A stretch of DNA of 64,000 nt from Phytophthora quininea (Eukaryota; Oomycota; Peronosporomycetes; Peronosporales; Peronosporaceae), in contig JAAVTG010000302.1 of assembly GCA_011947345.1 (NCBI GenBank), positions 2,501 to 66,500 on the forward strand, written 5' to 3'. Position numbers and translations under genes: made by a program. Of this stretch, positions 44,422-55,317 are shown one piece after another (positions within the stretch are counted from its first letter, which is position 1; every line of letters starts with the position of its first letter). Below the pieces are notes generated by a model that saw only the letters and a list, made by a program, of their open reading frames with translations, did not search any database and was not told the DNA's origin.

Positions 44422-45379
44422 TTACGATGCATTGCGGAGACGACGAGCCGGCATCTTGCACTTGGTATTCGCCGCAGGAGCCTCCGTCGCGGGAGTTTGA
44501 TTTTCCTGGTTGTTCTGGGTGTCCGTGGACGGTGGTTGGGTCGCAGCCGGAGCGTCGGTCGAATCGGTGGCCTCGTTGCCGGTCGATGAAGACTCGGGTG
44601 ATTCATTCGACTGGTTCTTGGTGGAAGGGACCTCGGTAGTTTGTCGTCGTTGCCCTTGTCTCCTGTCGACGACGACTGCACCTGCGTCGACGATCCATCG
44701 CCCTTTAGAGGCACGCAGTTGACTGCACCAACTGTTAGCTTCGAGCTTACTGGAATAACACGACTGAAAAGCTCACCGTAGGCTTGCCAGCCAGCGTTCT
44801 TGAAGCCGAGCCAGTAGAACGTGAACATGCAGTTTCCCTTGCACGACGAATAGTCCACCGGGATCTCGGACATCCCTTCCGATCCGACGCTTGGGAACTC
44901 GTCCTCGCAATCGTCGCTGTGGAGAACCATCTTGTCATCGATGTAGACCTCACAGGGGCCCTGTAAGTAGACAACGCATGAGAACTCGCGGTCTCTGATG
45001 GTGGCCCCAACGTACCACTGCTATTCCGTGTGCGTGAATTCTCCTCCCCGACCGCCACGCCAAATGGCTTTCCCGTCGGAAGGAATGGGCTGCGTCTCGC
45101 CGTTCTCGACCGTGTTGCCGCACTTCTTGTCTTTGACCATGTCGAGAATGACGTCCTTCACCGACATGCCCTGCTCCTTAGCTATGGTCTTGAACTTGCC
45201 AACTTGGTCTCCTCCACTCCCGATATCCCAGTAGTTGTCAATCATCGTGATCCACCCTTGGTGGGGCCGCCACCGCCTTCCCAGGACGGTTTGGGCTGGT
45301 AAAGCCAGCCATGGGCGGCAACTGGAGAGGTATAAACCACTAAGCCAATGGCCGACGACAACAGGATTCCTGGAAGCAT
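44422..45379 (-). CDS. AA17-type lytic polysaccharide monooxygenase
   Basis: A signal peptide (residues 1-22, ending SPVAA) is cleaved just before HGWLYQPKPSW, exposing the N-terminal His needed for the copper brace. The second brace His is probably that in GEFTHT (near 45030). The catalytic module continues with GPCEVYIDDKMVLHSDDCE and CMFTFYWLGFKNAGWQAY, then a 54-bp GT-AG intron (44723-44776) and a Thr/Ser/Pro/Asn-rich tail ending at 44422. AA17 enzymes of oomycetes cleave pectin oxidatively during infection. The frame breaks near 45247 at GGG and near 44650. A TAG near 45020 begins a segment ending TTACAG that may be an intron with a damaged donor. Confidence 0.75.
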
Positions 45380-45605
45380 CGTTTCCGGCGAGCTCTCAGT
45401 GTACTTGGCAGACTGCAAATTGCGGAGTGGAAACGAAGTCCTCGCCAAACATCAAACGGACAGCACCTCGGCGACACTTGAAGCGGGCAGCAAGTTTGAA
45501 TATCTGTGACGTGTGAAACAACTTTAAAAGCAATCGCAAAGGGATGGATGATACAAAAGCGACGCGGTTATTCTGCCCTTCCTTCCTCTTCCTTCTGATA
45601 TTCAT

Positions 45606-48600
45606 CTAAGACGAGGTCGAACCTGCCGTGCCCTGGGCCACCTGCAGGTTGCCCTCGTAGTAGACCTGCCACAGCTGCACGAATACCACAATGTACACCA
45701 CCAGTAGCGAGCCGAACACATTGGCCGTGAACGTTGCGGCGGTGTGATCCCATCCGCAGTACTCGGTGATACTCATCTTGACCATGGGGTAGAACTGGCT
45801 CATGACGAAGAAGCCGAAGAACATGGCGGACACGTAGTTCCACGGGTTGGTGGCGTTCTCGTACTGGAAGAACCGGATCAAAGCCACGAGCTGGCTGACC
45901 AGCAGCGTGAAGAAGAACAAAACGTTCGGGATCTCCGTCCACGACGTCTTCTGACCGGCACCTGTGTTGGCCCACGACTTGTCCTTGCCCGTAATACGGG
46001 CCTGTAGAGCTTCTACAATAGCCATCATCGTGATGAACGAGAAGGAGAACCACGTCTGCTGGGCACGCCACACGTCGTTGTTATCGACGGCGCGGTTGGC
46101 CAGCAAGTTCAGCACCCAACGACAGAACGTCACGGGCAAGAAAGAGTACAAGAACTTGGTGCCCTTGGCGTAGATGGGAGCGTCACCCGTGCACAAGTAG
46201 TAGATAGCGATCACCACATAGCACAGAGCAGGGATCGAACCGAACGGGTACAGCACCGAGTCGTAGAAGAAGATCTTACGCGGGAACGCGAGCGACGGCT
46301 TCGGGTCCGGGGCGGGCACACGCGGCGGACGCCAGTCCGGGTCCACTTCGCTCTCATTCTTCATGAGCAGAATCTGCACAGCACCCTTGGCCCAACGTTT
46401 CTTCTGACCCATAGCAGCAGCCACCGTCTCGGGCACGGCACCTTCACAGAGACGGATGCGGTCTTTAGCATCGCCCTCGAAGTCCTTACGGAAGTAGACA
46501 GAGTCCCAGCCAGCCGTATGCAGCACATTACCCGTGTAGGCATCTTCTGTCTGAGTACCGTACTGAATGCCACCGATGGAGTCGAAGGATTGACGACGGA
46601 AGACGGCATTTGTACCGGCGAAAGCTGCCGAGTCGAAGCCATCACGACCACACTGCACAGCGTCGAAGAAGATGGTGTTCTTGTGTCCACAAGGGTCGCC
46701 CATGACGGTGATCTGCGGCGTGTCCTCGAAGTACTGAGGCGTCTGTACATACGAGACCTGGTTCCAGGAAATGTCGTCGCTGTATTGGCGACCTCCGCCG
46801 TCGACGGCCTCGCCCTCCGAGAAGAAGAAGGGCAGCACAGCCAGAAGGAACTTCGGGTGCGGCTTCATATCGTTATCCAGAATCAGGAGGTATTTGCCGT
46901 CGGCGCCTTCGTTAAACATGGCGTTGTTGATGTTACCGGCCTTGGAGTGGTGCGTCTCAGGCTTCATACGGCCAACAAACGTCACACGCGGAATGCCACG
47001 GTCACGGTAGTCGTAGTCGTCTGATAGAGAACCGACAGCACAGTCACGACGCTGCACGCCCTTGGATCCTTCCTTACGGAGTTCACGAACGGAACTGTGT
47101 TGACGACGCCATGACTTTAGACTGGCGTCGTCCTGCACAGGCCCCACAACACGCTCGTGCATGAGGCGAGCAAGTTCTCCTCGCAGATCCCCAGCGATCT
47201 CAATCACCTTGGTGTTGACCGTCACCTTGAAGTGGTTGTTGGCGTCCCAAGTGGACTTGGTATAGCCATCATCAAGGATGAAAATGTGCAGCAGCTCCGG
47301 AGGGTACTGCATGGCCAGACAGTTCTTAAGCGTCTGCATCGAGTCCGTCACCGGTTCCATGTAGTGACACAAGAAGATGTCGACGGTCGGCCACTGCTCC
47401 TTCGGGATAGGCGGCTTGAAGTCGTTCATGTAACGAGCGCCGCGACGGATCGGGCGCCACATACTGAAGTTGAACAGTAGACCCAGGAAGTAGTTGAGGA
47501 ACTCACTGAAGATCATCATCGCGTACATGAGCCACGAGCCAAACGGCACGTTCTTGATGCAGTATCCCTCGCCGGTGCTGGAGTCGAAGTTCTTGGTCGA
47601 GCTGTAGCAGTTGGTAGTGACACTGCTGGACAGCTCACTGCACGGCAATGTAGGGGCTGAGTGACTGCAGAAGTACTCTTGCGGGTACATGGTGGTCAAG
47701 TAGTACAACCAGAAGATACCCGTCGCAGCCGTGCCAAAGTAAAAGATGTGGAAGATGCCAGTACCCGACATCTTGTACTTGCGGATGTTGGGCGTCTCCA
47801 CGGGCTCAGCAGCTCGGTTGGCGATCGAGTACGTGCTCATAGCGAACGAGCGGAATGACGGCTCGTAGTAGTTGCGAACACCGGCGATCGAGTCGCCGTA
47901 CTGGCTCATTTTGCCGTCGGGGCCCTGAGAGTCCATGAAGCGGATGCTGCGGCCATTGTCCTTCATGCTTACGCCTCCTTCCTTGGCGTGTTTGGGGTCC
48001 ACGAACGACGTGGTGCTCAGATACGTGCGATGCGGCACTTGTTGCCAGCGGTCAGGCACTTGGCTCTTGCTGTTCATCGAGACACTCGGCATCTGCGCTT
48101 GCGAGATGCTGACGTCCGGCTCAGCGTCTTCCGAGGGCATGGCCTCGCCACACTCCGTGCAGAAGGCGGTCCCACTAGGCACCGTAGCAAAACAGTTCTC
48201 ACACACGAGACGAACTCGCTCCTGGGGAACTTGAGCCGACAGCGTGGCGCCGGTAGGAAGTTCCGGGATCTGCTCTTCGATGGGGCCAAGTTGAGCGTGA
48301 GCGCCCACGCGGTTGTAGCAGCCAATGCCCCAGCGCATAGCGAGCTGGTTGAGGCAGCCGACGACAGCCACAGCCGCCCAGATAATGAACATGAGCGTCT
48401 GCGCTCCGGAGTCCATGCCCTTGAGTGCCGCCTTGCCGCCGTCCTGGATCGACATGTAGGCGACGTCGGACAGCACCGCCGTGGAATCCACGAGACGGGA
48501 GACGCCGTCCGACACCAGCCAGCCGCCAGTGATGGCCGAAAAGAAAATGTATTTGAAGCGGTGGTTCTCGAGCTCCGACGTCTTGGAGCTGGAGCAGCAG

Positions 48601-49081
48601 ACCAGCTCGAAGATAATCATGAAGGCGACGACGAACTCCTGTCTGGCCAGTTGGTTGCTGGCCGGGAAGAGGTTCACGCCGTCGTAGGCGTCGATGAGCA
48701 GCAGGTAGCACCCGATGATGCCGCCCGTCAGCAGGATGAGGATGTACGGCCCGAAGACAGTCATGAAGCCGATCAGCAACGCAAGCACGAAGCCCGCGCC
48801 ACCACCGGCGGCTACCGCGATCCACTCGTTCGTGTTGGATAGCGACACGATGGCGGTGAAGGCCACGACGAAGCCCCTGAAGGAGTATGAATCAAAGTTA
48901 GAACCGACGTCGGGCTATTCGAACGGGTAGTCGCGCCTACGTACATGGCGAACGCGGACAGGAACTGGGTGGTCACGAAGAGCGAGCGCGCCCCGAGCGA
49001 GAGCGACGACCAGCCGCCGCAAGACAGCGAGACGCCGCCCAGGATGCCCACCACGGAGGCGATGATGCCCGCAGCAGTCAT
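45606..49081 (-). CDS. CesA3: Cellulose synthase, CesA3 type
   Basis: Exon 1 is 49081-48945 and exon 2 48876-45606; the 68-bp intron has a GTACGT donor. The product is about 1135 residues. Several membrane helices precede a cytosolic GT2 domain with ILDDGY, DNDMKPHP (DxD), TEDAYTG (TED) and QKKRWAKG (QxxRW); further helices follow. It polymerises cellulose from UDP-glucose at the plasma membrane. The N-terminus has no PH domain and shows a Cys pair cluster (CENCFATVPSGTAFCTECGE). Oomycete CesA1, 2 and 4 carry PH domains and CesA3 does not, so CesA3 is the best match. CesA3 is known as the target of carboxylic acid amide fungicides; a Gly in the last helix (about residue 1101) may be the resistance position. 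Confidence 0.92.
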
Positions 49082-49482
49082 GGTCGAGGGAGGTTGGCGA
49101 ATGGACTCAGAGAAGCAGGTCGATGCACGGACTGACTAGCTTCTCCCAAGTGCTTCCGAGCATACAAAACCGGAAATGAGGCCTGTCAGCGAGGCCCCGG
49201 GTGCAAACTTATCCACTTGCGGATGCCGAAAGAATGTGAAGAATCCAATCGGCTGCTTCCCTGCCGACCCGATCCACTGTCCACCGTCGACGCCAATGCT
49301 CGCCATACATGTAGAGCCCGGGCCCACCCAATTTTACGGCACTCCCGTGCGTGCGGTTCCGGCACATCGATGCTGGTCAATGCACCGCGACATGACCGAC
49401 GTCCAAATTTCTTTTGCCGACGGGCACCACGGCGCTCAGTCTGCATTTTGCCTTGGGCGCTCGGTGGAATTTCTCCCGGTCC
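49082..49482. promoter_or_regulatory. Shared intergenic promoter region
   Basis: About 400 bp separate the divergently transcribed CesA3 and the secreted membrane protein, so both promoters must lie here. Confidence 0.6.
49435..49452 (+). promoter_or_regulatory. Oomycete Inr plus FPR core promoter
   Basis: CTCAGTCT (49435-49442) fits the Inr consensus YTCANTYY. CATTTTGCC (49444-49452) fits the FPR consensus CAWTTTNYY directly behind it. The ATG follows 48 bp after the Inr start. This is the clearest core promoter in the window. Confidence 0.7.
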
Positions 49483-50565
49483 ATGATGCCCGCGCCACGA
49501 GCAGTGCTGTGTCTGCTGCTGGTCGCGTTCGTCTGCAGCGCCGAGGCCAAGAACTACTTTAACCAGTCGGCCGGGTATGTGATCGAGATCTCGACGGATG
49601 ACTGGAGCAACTACGACTCGGAAGGCGGCTGCGTCACCTGTCCGTACACGTGCATCGCCCCCACCACCAGCTACGACGGTACCACCATCAACTCGAGCAA
49701 CACGACCCAGACGGCGTCGCTGCCGAGTATCTACACGGAGGTGCAGAGCAACGGCTGCTGCTACTCCAGCACGTCCAGCACGCAGCCGTCGTGCTCGACC
49801 GAGGCGAGTCCGTCGACCGCCGAGAACTGCGGCTTCTTGTACGGCCCCACGCTCAAGTGGCGTATCAACAATGCGCTCAAGCCGCTGAGTGACTCGATGA
49901 CGGCGATCCTGTTCGCGTCCACCGACTGCGAGAGTTTCTGGGCCGTCGGCAAGCAGGCCATCCGCTACACGAGCAACACCAAGGCCGTCAAAGGCTCCAA
50001 GATGATCCAGCACGGCTGCTACGGAGACCCGAACGGCGTCCCCATCGTGCTGAGCGGCTGCTTGACGTCGATGCTCACCTACTCCAAGACCAAGACGTAC
50101 ACATGGAAGAACTTGGCCGAGAAATGCCAGGGACTCGCAGGTCGCTGCGTCATCACCAACGCCGTGTGGGAGGAGCACTTGGAATGTTGTACCTCTCGAA
50201 CCGGTCTAGCATCGGACTGGGACACGACCTACTCGACCTACACCAAGACAGCGTCCACCTCGACCACGTTGAGCGGCCCTGCCATCACGGGCATTGTCAT
50301 TGGCGGCGTGGCGCTGCTCATGTGCCTCATCCACTTTGGCGCCAAGGTGCGCGAACGCGCTCGCCAGACGGCTTTGATGCGTGAGCAGGAGGCTACCGAC
50401 GACTACGACGAGATCATGACGCCGCTCACGGGCGCTCAGAGCCAACAACCCGTGGCATTGCAACGTCCCATCGGCCCTGCATCTCTAGAAGTCTCGCTTC
50501 ACGAAGGCGACCAGATCTACCGCAAGAAGGAGGACGAGCTGCTCTTCGAGGGCGACATGTATTGA
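49483..50565 (+). CDS. Secreted type I membrane protein of unknown function
   Basis: A signal peptide (residues 1-23, ending AEA) is followed by about 240 extracellular residues with many Cys (CVTCPYTC, GCCYSS, CGFLYGP, LECCTSRTG) and N-glycosylation sites. A single membrane helix follows (GPAITGIVIGGVALLMCLIHF, near residue 275), then a cytosolic tail of about 70 residues with acidic and tyrosine motifs. The topology is that of a surface receptor or wall-associated protein. I do not recognise the ectodomain. Position next to CesA3 may be chance. The second ATG at 49486 would serve equally. Confidence 0.7.
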   Translation: MMPAPRAVLCLLLVAFVCSAEAKNYFNQSAGYVIEISTDDWSNYDSEGGCVTCPYTCIAPTTSYDGTTINSSNTTQTASLPSIYTEVQSNGCCYSSTSSTQPSCSTEASPSTAENCGFLYGPTLKWRINNALKPLSDSMTAILFASTDCESFWAVGKQAIRYTSNTKAVKGSKMIQHGCYGDPNGVPIVLSGCLTSMLTYSKTKTYTWKNLAEKCQGLAGRCVITNAVWEEHLECCTSRTGLASDWDTTYSTYTKTASTSTTLSGPAITGIVIGGVALLMCLIHFGAKVRERARQTALMREQEATDDYDEIMTPLTGAQSQQPVALQRPIGPASLEVSLHEGDQIYRKKEDELLFEGDMY

Positions 50566-50714
50566 AAATTAATACCGATCCTGCTGCTTTCCTTTATTGT
50601 TTTGGTGGAGTTGCCGGACCGGCGGCCAGCAATGCCTGCAGACGACGCTGCGAGACGACCTGCTTCCTTGAGGTTACCCGATGGATGGCCTGGCTGGGTA
50701 AAATGGATCGGGGA

Positions 50715-52771
50715 TCACTGGTGAGTCGACCGTGGTTGGCGTCTTAGTCTTTCTGGCCGTGTGGGGTCACCTCGTAGCTGCCGCATGATGATACTGAGAA
50801 TGTTTTTGGTCGCATTCACGTCCCGGTCGACGGTCAAGCCGCAGCCTCCATTCTTCGTCAAGCAGTGCAGGACCTTGTGCACCTTCACGACTTTTTCTTT
50901 TTGGTTGCGGAAGACGCGCTTAGTGGTCTGGTTGGTCATCTTCGCCGCGCATGCACAGTCAAAGTGCATGCAGCTGGTTCTGAACTTGTCGACTACGACG
51001 ACTTCACATCGAGCTGCGAGACGGCGGGCTAATATTTTGACAGGGCCGGCCGGACAGTTCTTGATGTGGGAGTTGCAAGCAGCACCGCTATCACCGCATC
51101 CAATGATCGTCTTTTTGTTGTTTGGTGCCATCTCATTGATGGCACGGTTGATCTGACGGGTCTTCTGAGTGTATCGGTGAAACTTAAGCTTTCTGAAGAT
51201 CTGGCTGTAGCAAAGGTTAGTATCTTGCCTCCATGCTCAAAGAAAAACTTGATGTGCCCCATGAAGACCGATAGACTCGCCGTTTTCTTGGTCAGCGTGG
51301 CTTGAAGGAGGTCGCGCACTTCGGTGTCTTTGGCAATCTCGTTCCTGGAGCGGCAATTCGACCGCATAAACCCGCTGGCAATACAGTATGCAGTCGTGCG
51401 AACGTGTGAAAGCGCACTGACTTCCCGAGGTTGTTCATAGCTGTGATAAAGTCTGTTCGGCCCAAATCAATCCCTCACACAACGTCGTAGTCGGTGAGCT
51501 TGCCCTTCGGTGTCTTGGAGAGCCTGGGTCCCAGGACGTCCGACGTAGTGGCGTAGGCTGCCACGTCGCCGCTCGATCGCCGTTTCTTGGCTCGTTTCTT
51601 CTTGCCTCTGGTAGGGCGGCTTAGTCGAATGCTGACGCCGTATACATCTGTCGAGATCTCCTCGCGAATGCCCTCTTCTCCTCCTTCTCCACTGCGTCGA
51701 TTTGGAAGAAACGATGCCACCACAGGTCGCTGAGCTCTTTCCACTGAGACTCATTCTTCCTGTGCAAACTCTCCCCCAGAGTTCATATCTTGTAGCCAAG
51801 CTCCACCGTCATGGCCAGGTCGGCGTGGGGGCTCCATTTCAGAAGCCCTCGGAATGCACTCGAGTCCATGGTGAAGTAGCCTCGAAGCCCTTTTTGGACG
51901 GCAGCAACCCGTAGACACGAAGCTCATCAACTTTGTCGTTGTCGGCGTTCTGGATGTTGGTAGCCTTAATCTCCTTCAGGAATCCATACATCACCGGCAC
52001 CAAGTCATGCGGTTTCCAGCTTCCTTTGCCGCTAGGAGCTCGCGTAGTCTTGGCACGCAGACTCTGGACCACGGGATCCTTCCCAGTGTAGTCGGCTGCA
52101 AACACCGCATCGAACGAAGTATGACCTTCCTCTTTGTTGAGTACAAGCGTCTCCAGAGTATGTCGTCGCAGTCGCTTGGCGAAGTTCGCCACCACGCTAT
52201 TATGAGTGTTGGTCGCCGTCGCGATGGCAGGTTCCGAATGCTATCCAGTATTAAAATGGGTTACGTTGATTGAAGCCGTGGCACCACGTAGCTGCATGAA
52301 GTCAAAGCCAGCCATCTCCAGCTCTGCGTTGAGCTTGTTTGGTGGCTGCCCGTAGAAGTTTTTGGTCGAAAGCCAGGTCTGAAAGGTCGCTTCTGCGAAG
52401 CGAGGAGACTGTCGGGTGCCAGCACGACCTTGCTCCAGCTGGAATCACTGCTACAGGGATAACTTGGTCCTGGCGCGGTTGGTGACCAGGCTGAGGCACG
52501 TCTGGGAGAACTCCTTGGCCATGACGCCAAGCACCTTCCCGCCCTCCAACTGCCGCAGAACATAAAAGCTTGCAAGCAGGTAGGCTTCGGCGACGGCCTG
52601 GTTAACGTCGAAGAGAACTTCATCCCACGCCAGTGTCCGAGCTTCCTTGCAGCAGAACTGGTGCATGGTCTTCTTGTTGACAAAGAAGTCGAGGGCCTTG
52701 TTACGGTGCAGCCGCTCAGCGACGCCTGGACGAGAATGACGAGCGGAAGATCGATCGACGTCTTGCTCCAT
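50715..52771 (-). pseudogene. Fanzor (eukaryotic TnpB-like) nuclease, decaying
   Basis: From the start at 52771, the N-terminal frame (RNKALDFFVNKKTMHQFC) is followed by DQKLLRAATK, VVANFAKRLRRHTLETLVL (near 52190) and WHRFFQIDAVEK, in several registers. The RuvC core is diagnostic: GIDLGRTDFITAM (near 51440-51478), VVVDKFRTSC (near 50985-51010), and the zinc ribbon ending GGCGLTVDRDVNATKNIL (near 50810-50860). Fanzors are RNA-guided DNA nucleases carried by eukaryotic transposons. Here a TGA precedes GIDL directly, frames change many times, and the residue expected as Glu before FRTS is Lys. The copy is probably dead. No guide RNA or element ends were found. Confidence 0.82.
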
Positions 52772-53386
52772 TCTTGCGCCTTGCTTGCTGGTGTGACGGC
52801 GAATTCAGATATTGAGCTGAGTCGATCTCCTGAAGTAGAATACTACTGTAGCGAGGAGAGCAGGCAGTGCTGCAAGGAAGTTGCACCTTGCGTGTTTTTG
52901 GAAAAATCAAAAGTGAGGAAGGGAAGCTCTCCTTGCACTCCTACTAAACTACTGTAATCCAACACTGCGCAACCAGTCCTGCTCAGATGGCTTTACTCCG
53001 GCACGACTACAAGCGTTGACTTGCAGCTTGGTCGCTTGGTCGCACTACCAATGCTAAATGTTCCTCTCCAGAGCATGTACTAGTAAACCTTCCTCTCCCG
53101 AGCATTAGCCGGTGATCTAGGTCATATCCGAAAATTTTCATGCCCTGCTGTATTCTGAACGCTTCGCTTCGGTCTGTTCAACAGCAAATCGGTCTGGCAA
53201 CGCAGTTGCCACCTTGCATAATCAAGGTGCACGGGCTGTGCTACGGCGTCATGATAGATTTGTACGCCATCTTGAAGACCTTGCTTGTCAAGAGCGCCGC
53301 AGCGTAGATCTTCAATCACGTCTTTTGATTGGTTAAAATCCGAGTGTTGCACTTGGGGATACAAATTTTAAGTCACCCTTCTTTGA
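52772..53386. other. Intergenic between Fanzor and zinc-finger gene
   Basis: Contains two near copies of TTCCTCTCC followed by GAGCAT, near 53058 and 53090. No other structure was recognised; it should hold the 5' side of the element that carried the Fanzor, but no terminal repeat was found. Confidence 0.4.
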
Positions 53387-54736
53387 GTGATGGCGGGGAA
53401 GCGCAAGCAGCCAGCCGAGAGAAGCGCGCCGCCTGCGGTCGAGTGCGCGTTCTGCGGCAAGTCGTTCAAGCCCCGCGGGCTAAAGCGGCACCAGAGCCAC
53501 TGCGCCAACAAGAAGCGCACTCTCACGCACAAAACCTGCTTCGAGAGAGTCGACTTCAATGTACTGACCAACATTCTGAGCTTCCTCACCAACCAGTCCA
53601 AGGTAAAGCTGCAATCCGTGACGGGGGCCCTCTATGCGGGCAGCGACCCCTTCGTCAGCTCCATCTGCTGCTCCTCGTGCGAGAACGACGAGCTGGCAGT
53701 CGCCAACGGCCTCTGCTGCGCCTGCAATAAAGAAGAGGACCCCAATTTCAGAGAGACCATCACCACAACTGACGCCAGGAAACTCTACGGCATCCAGGAC
53801 ATTTACGGAGTCCGCCACGACACCTACACGGTACGTCACCGAGGCTTCTACTGCCTCTTCAAATACAACGACCTGAACCGCATTGCGATCTCGCGGTTCG
53901 GGTCGAAGGAGAAATGGCTCAAAATGCTGTCCAAGAAGGTCGCTCGGCGACGCAAACTTAACGATACAAAGAGCAGGAAGGAGGAGGAACATCAGGCGTT
54001 CCTCTCGACGTTCCCTGAAGACTTCGTGGAGTATTTAACCACAAAAACCACGAAACGCGGCAGTGAGAACTTGACAAGCCGAGAGGTACAAATGGATGGT
54101 CGACGCGCTGGCGGAGAGAGAACTCCCGCAGCAGATTCATGGTCGTTCCGCCGTGGCGTACATTATGAACGGCTTCGGACAAGTCAATGAAATCGCAGAC
54201 TCGATCGTGAGAGAAGATCGAGAGAAAAAGACGCTCAGCAAAGGGAGGAGGAGGTTCGCCAGTATATGAAAACACTTCCGAAACAGTTCGTGAATTACTT
54301 AGGGTACTATAGCGCTGGCAAGTCGAAGGACACTGTCAAACAGCAGTACGAGCGCTACAAGCTAATAGTCGCTGCTCTGGAAGAACGCGGCGTCCAGCTC
54401 CGAAGTGACAGCGTGCTGTGTCGACAATTCATCATCCAAGGTCAAGGTGAGGTTGACGACATCGCGGATACGATAGAAGAGATGAAATTCTGGTTTGCAT
54501 ACACGTCGTACGCCAGCGACTGTAAAGGTGTTCGACCAGAAAGGCGCCACAGATACTACGACGAGTACTCGGACGACTCGGACGACTGGGTGCCTGAAGC
54601 AACACTGCGACAACGTCGTGAGCAAGTGAAGAACCGCATTCGTGACAGATATCTTCAAAACCCACAAGGATTGACACTACCGCGCAAGTGGCAACGCATG
54701 CTTCCTTCCACAAGTCCAGGATCCCCTACGTTTTAG
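53387..54736 (+). CDS. Zinc-finger / F-box-like / XPA-like protein
   Basis: The N-terminus has a C2HC finger (ECAFCGKSFKPRGLKRHQSHC, within residues 19-39). An F-box-like helix pair follows (FNVLTNILSFLTNQSKVKLQ), then a region with four CxxC pairs (CCSSCEND, CCACNKEE). Next is an XPA C-terminal-like part: TITTTDARKLYGIQDIYG, then ISRFGSKEKWLKMLSKKV, with basic residues for DNA contact. The frame changes near 54080 and again near 54250; the final part (54266-54736) is acidic and helical. XPA domains bind damaged or branched DNA; F-boxes recruit ubiquitin ligases. Combined function unknown. Confidence 0.55.
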
Positions 54737-54888
54737 TAAAGATTGGACGATGGTAATGTTGTCGCGTGGAAAGTGAATTGTTGGGAGGCGAATTGATGAA
54801 AGACTGCATAGTATTTTCTGGAGGCACTGGGAATCATGTGCATTTTCTAGATTACCTTGTTACCGTTGTGGTGCGCAACCAACCCTGA

Positions 54889-55225
54889 TTAATCCTCGAA
54901 ATGAGTGCGGACTTTGTCTCGACGTACTTCGATTCCATCGGCCGGGTCGATGCCAAAGTCCTCGTGCATCAGCCTCGCTAAGTAGTTGATATCCGCGGGG
55001 CTTATATTGTTATTCGCCTCGATCGTAGCTGGGAGCGGTGGCGACGGAATGGCTTGTCCCACGGGAACATCCAAATGACGCCGCGTGAGAACTGGCTCAC
55101 CTGGGAGAGGATCGCCCAAGCCTCGGCGCGTTTCTCGTTAAGGGTGGAATCCGCGTAGTCGTGGCCACCTTGGTGTGTCTTGAAGATGGCATGCTCTTCG
55201 ATGTAGGGAGGTAATGGGTTTATCA
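54889..55225 (-). pseudogene. IPSPP-domain fragment, paralogue of the 39.7 kb gene
   Basis: The minus-strand frame ending at 54889 contains VGQAIPSPPLPATI followed by YLARLMHEDFGI, matching the C-terminal block of the protein at 39735-40319. Upstream the readable peptide (LPPYIEEHAIFKTHQGGHDY) lies in another frame. No start is evident, so it is a fragment. Confidence 0.5.
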
Positions 55226-55317
55226 GCTTCTCAAGGTTATGATTGAAGGTTCCTGACTCGCACGAGAACTTTCAATCCGACTTCAAAAAGCAATCTGTAT
55301 ATCCTTCTAAGCATCTG

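Noticed and set aside
47988..48842. 284-codon plus-strand frame inside CesA3
   Set aside because: Shadow of the CesA3 N-terminal region, without motifs or start context.
50566..53386. Terminal inverted repeats or guide-RNA boundary for the Fanzor element
   Set aside because: No convincing inverted repeat or target duplication could be found by eye on either side.
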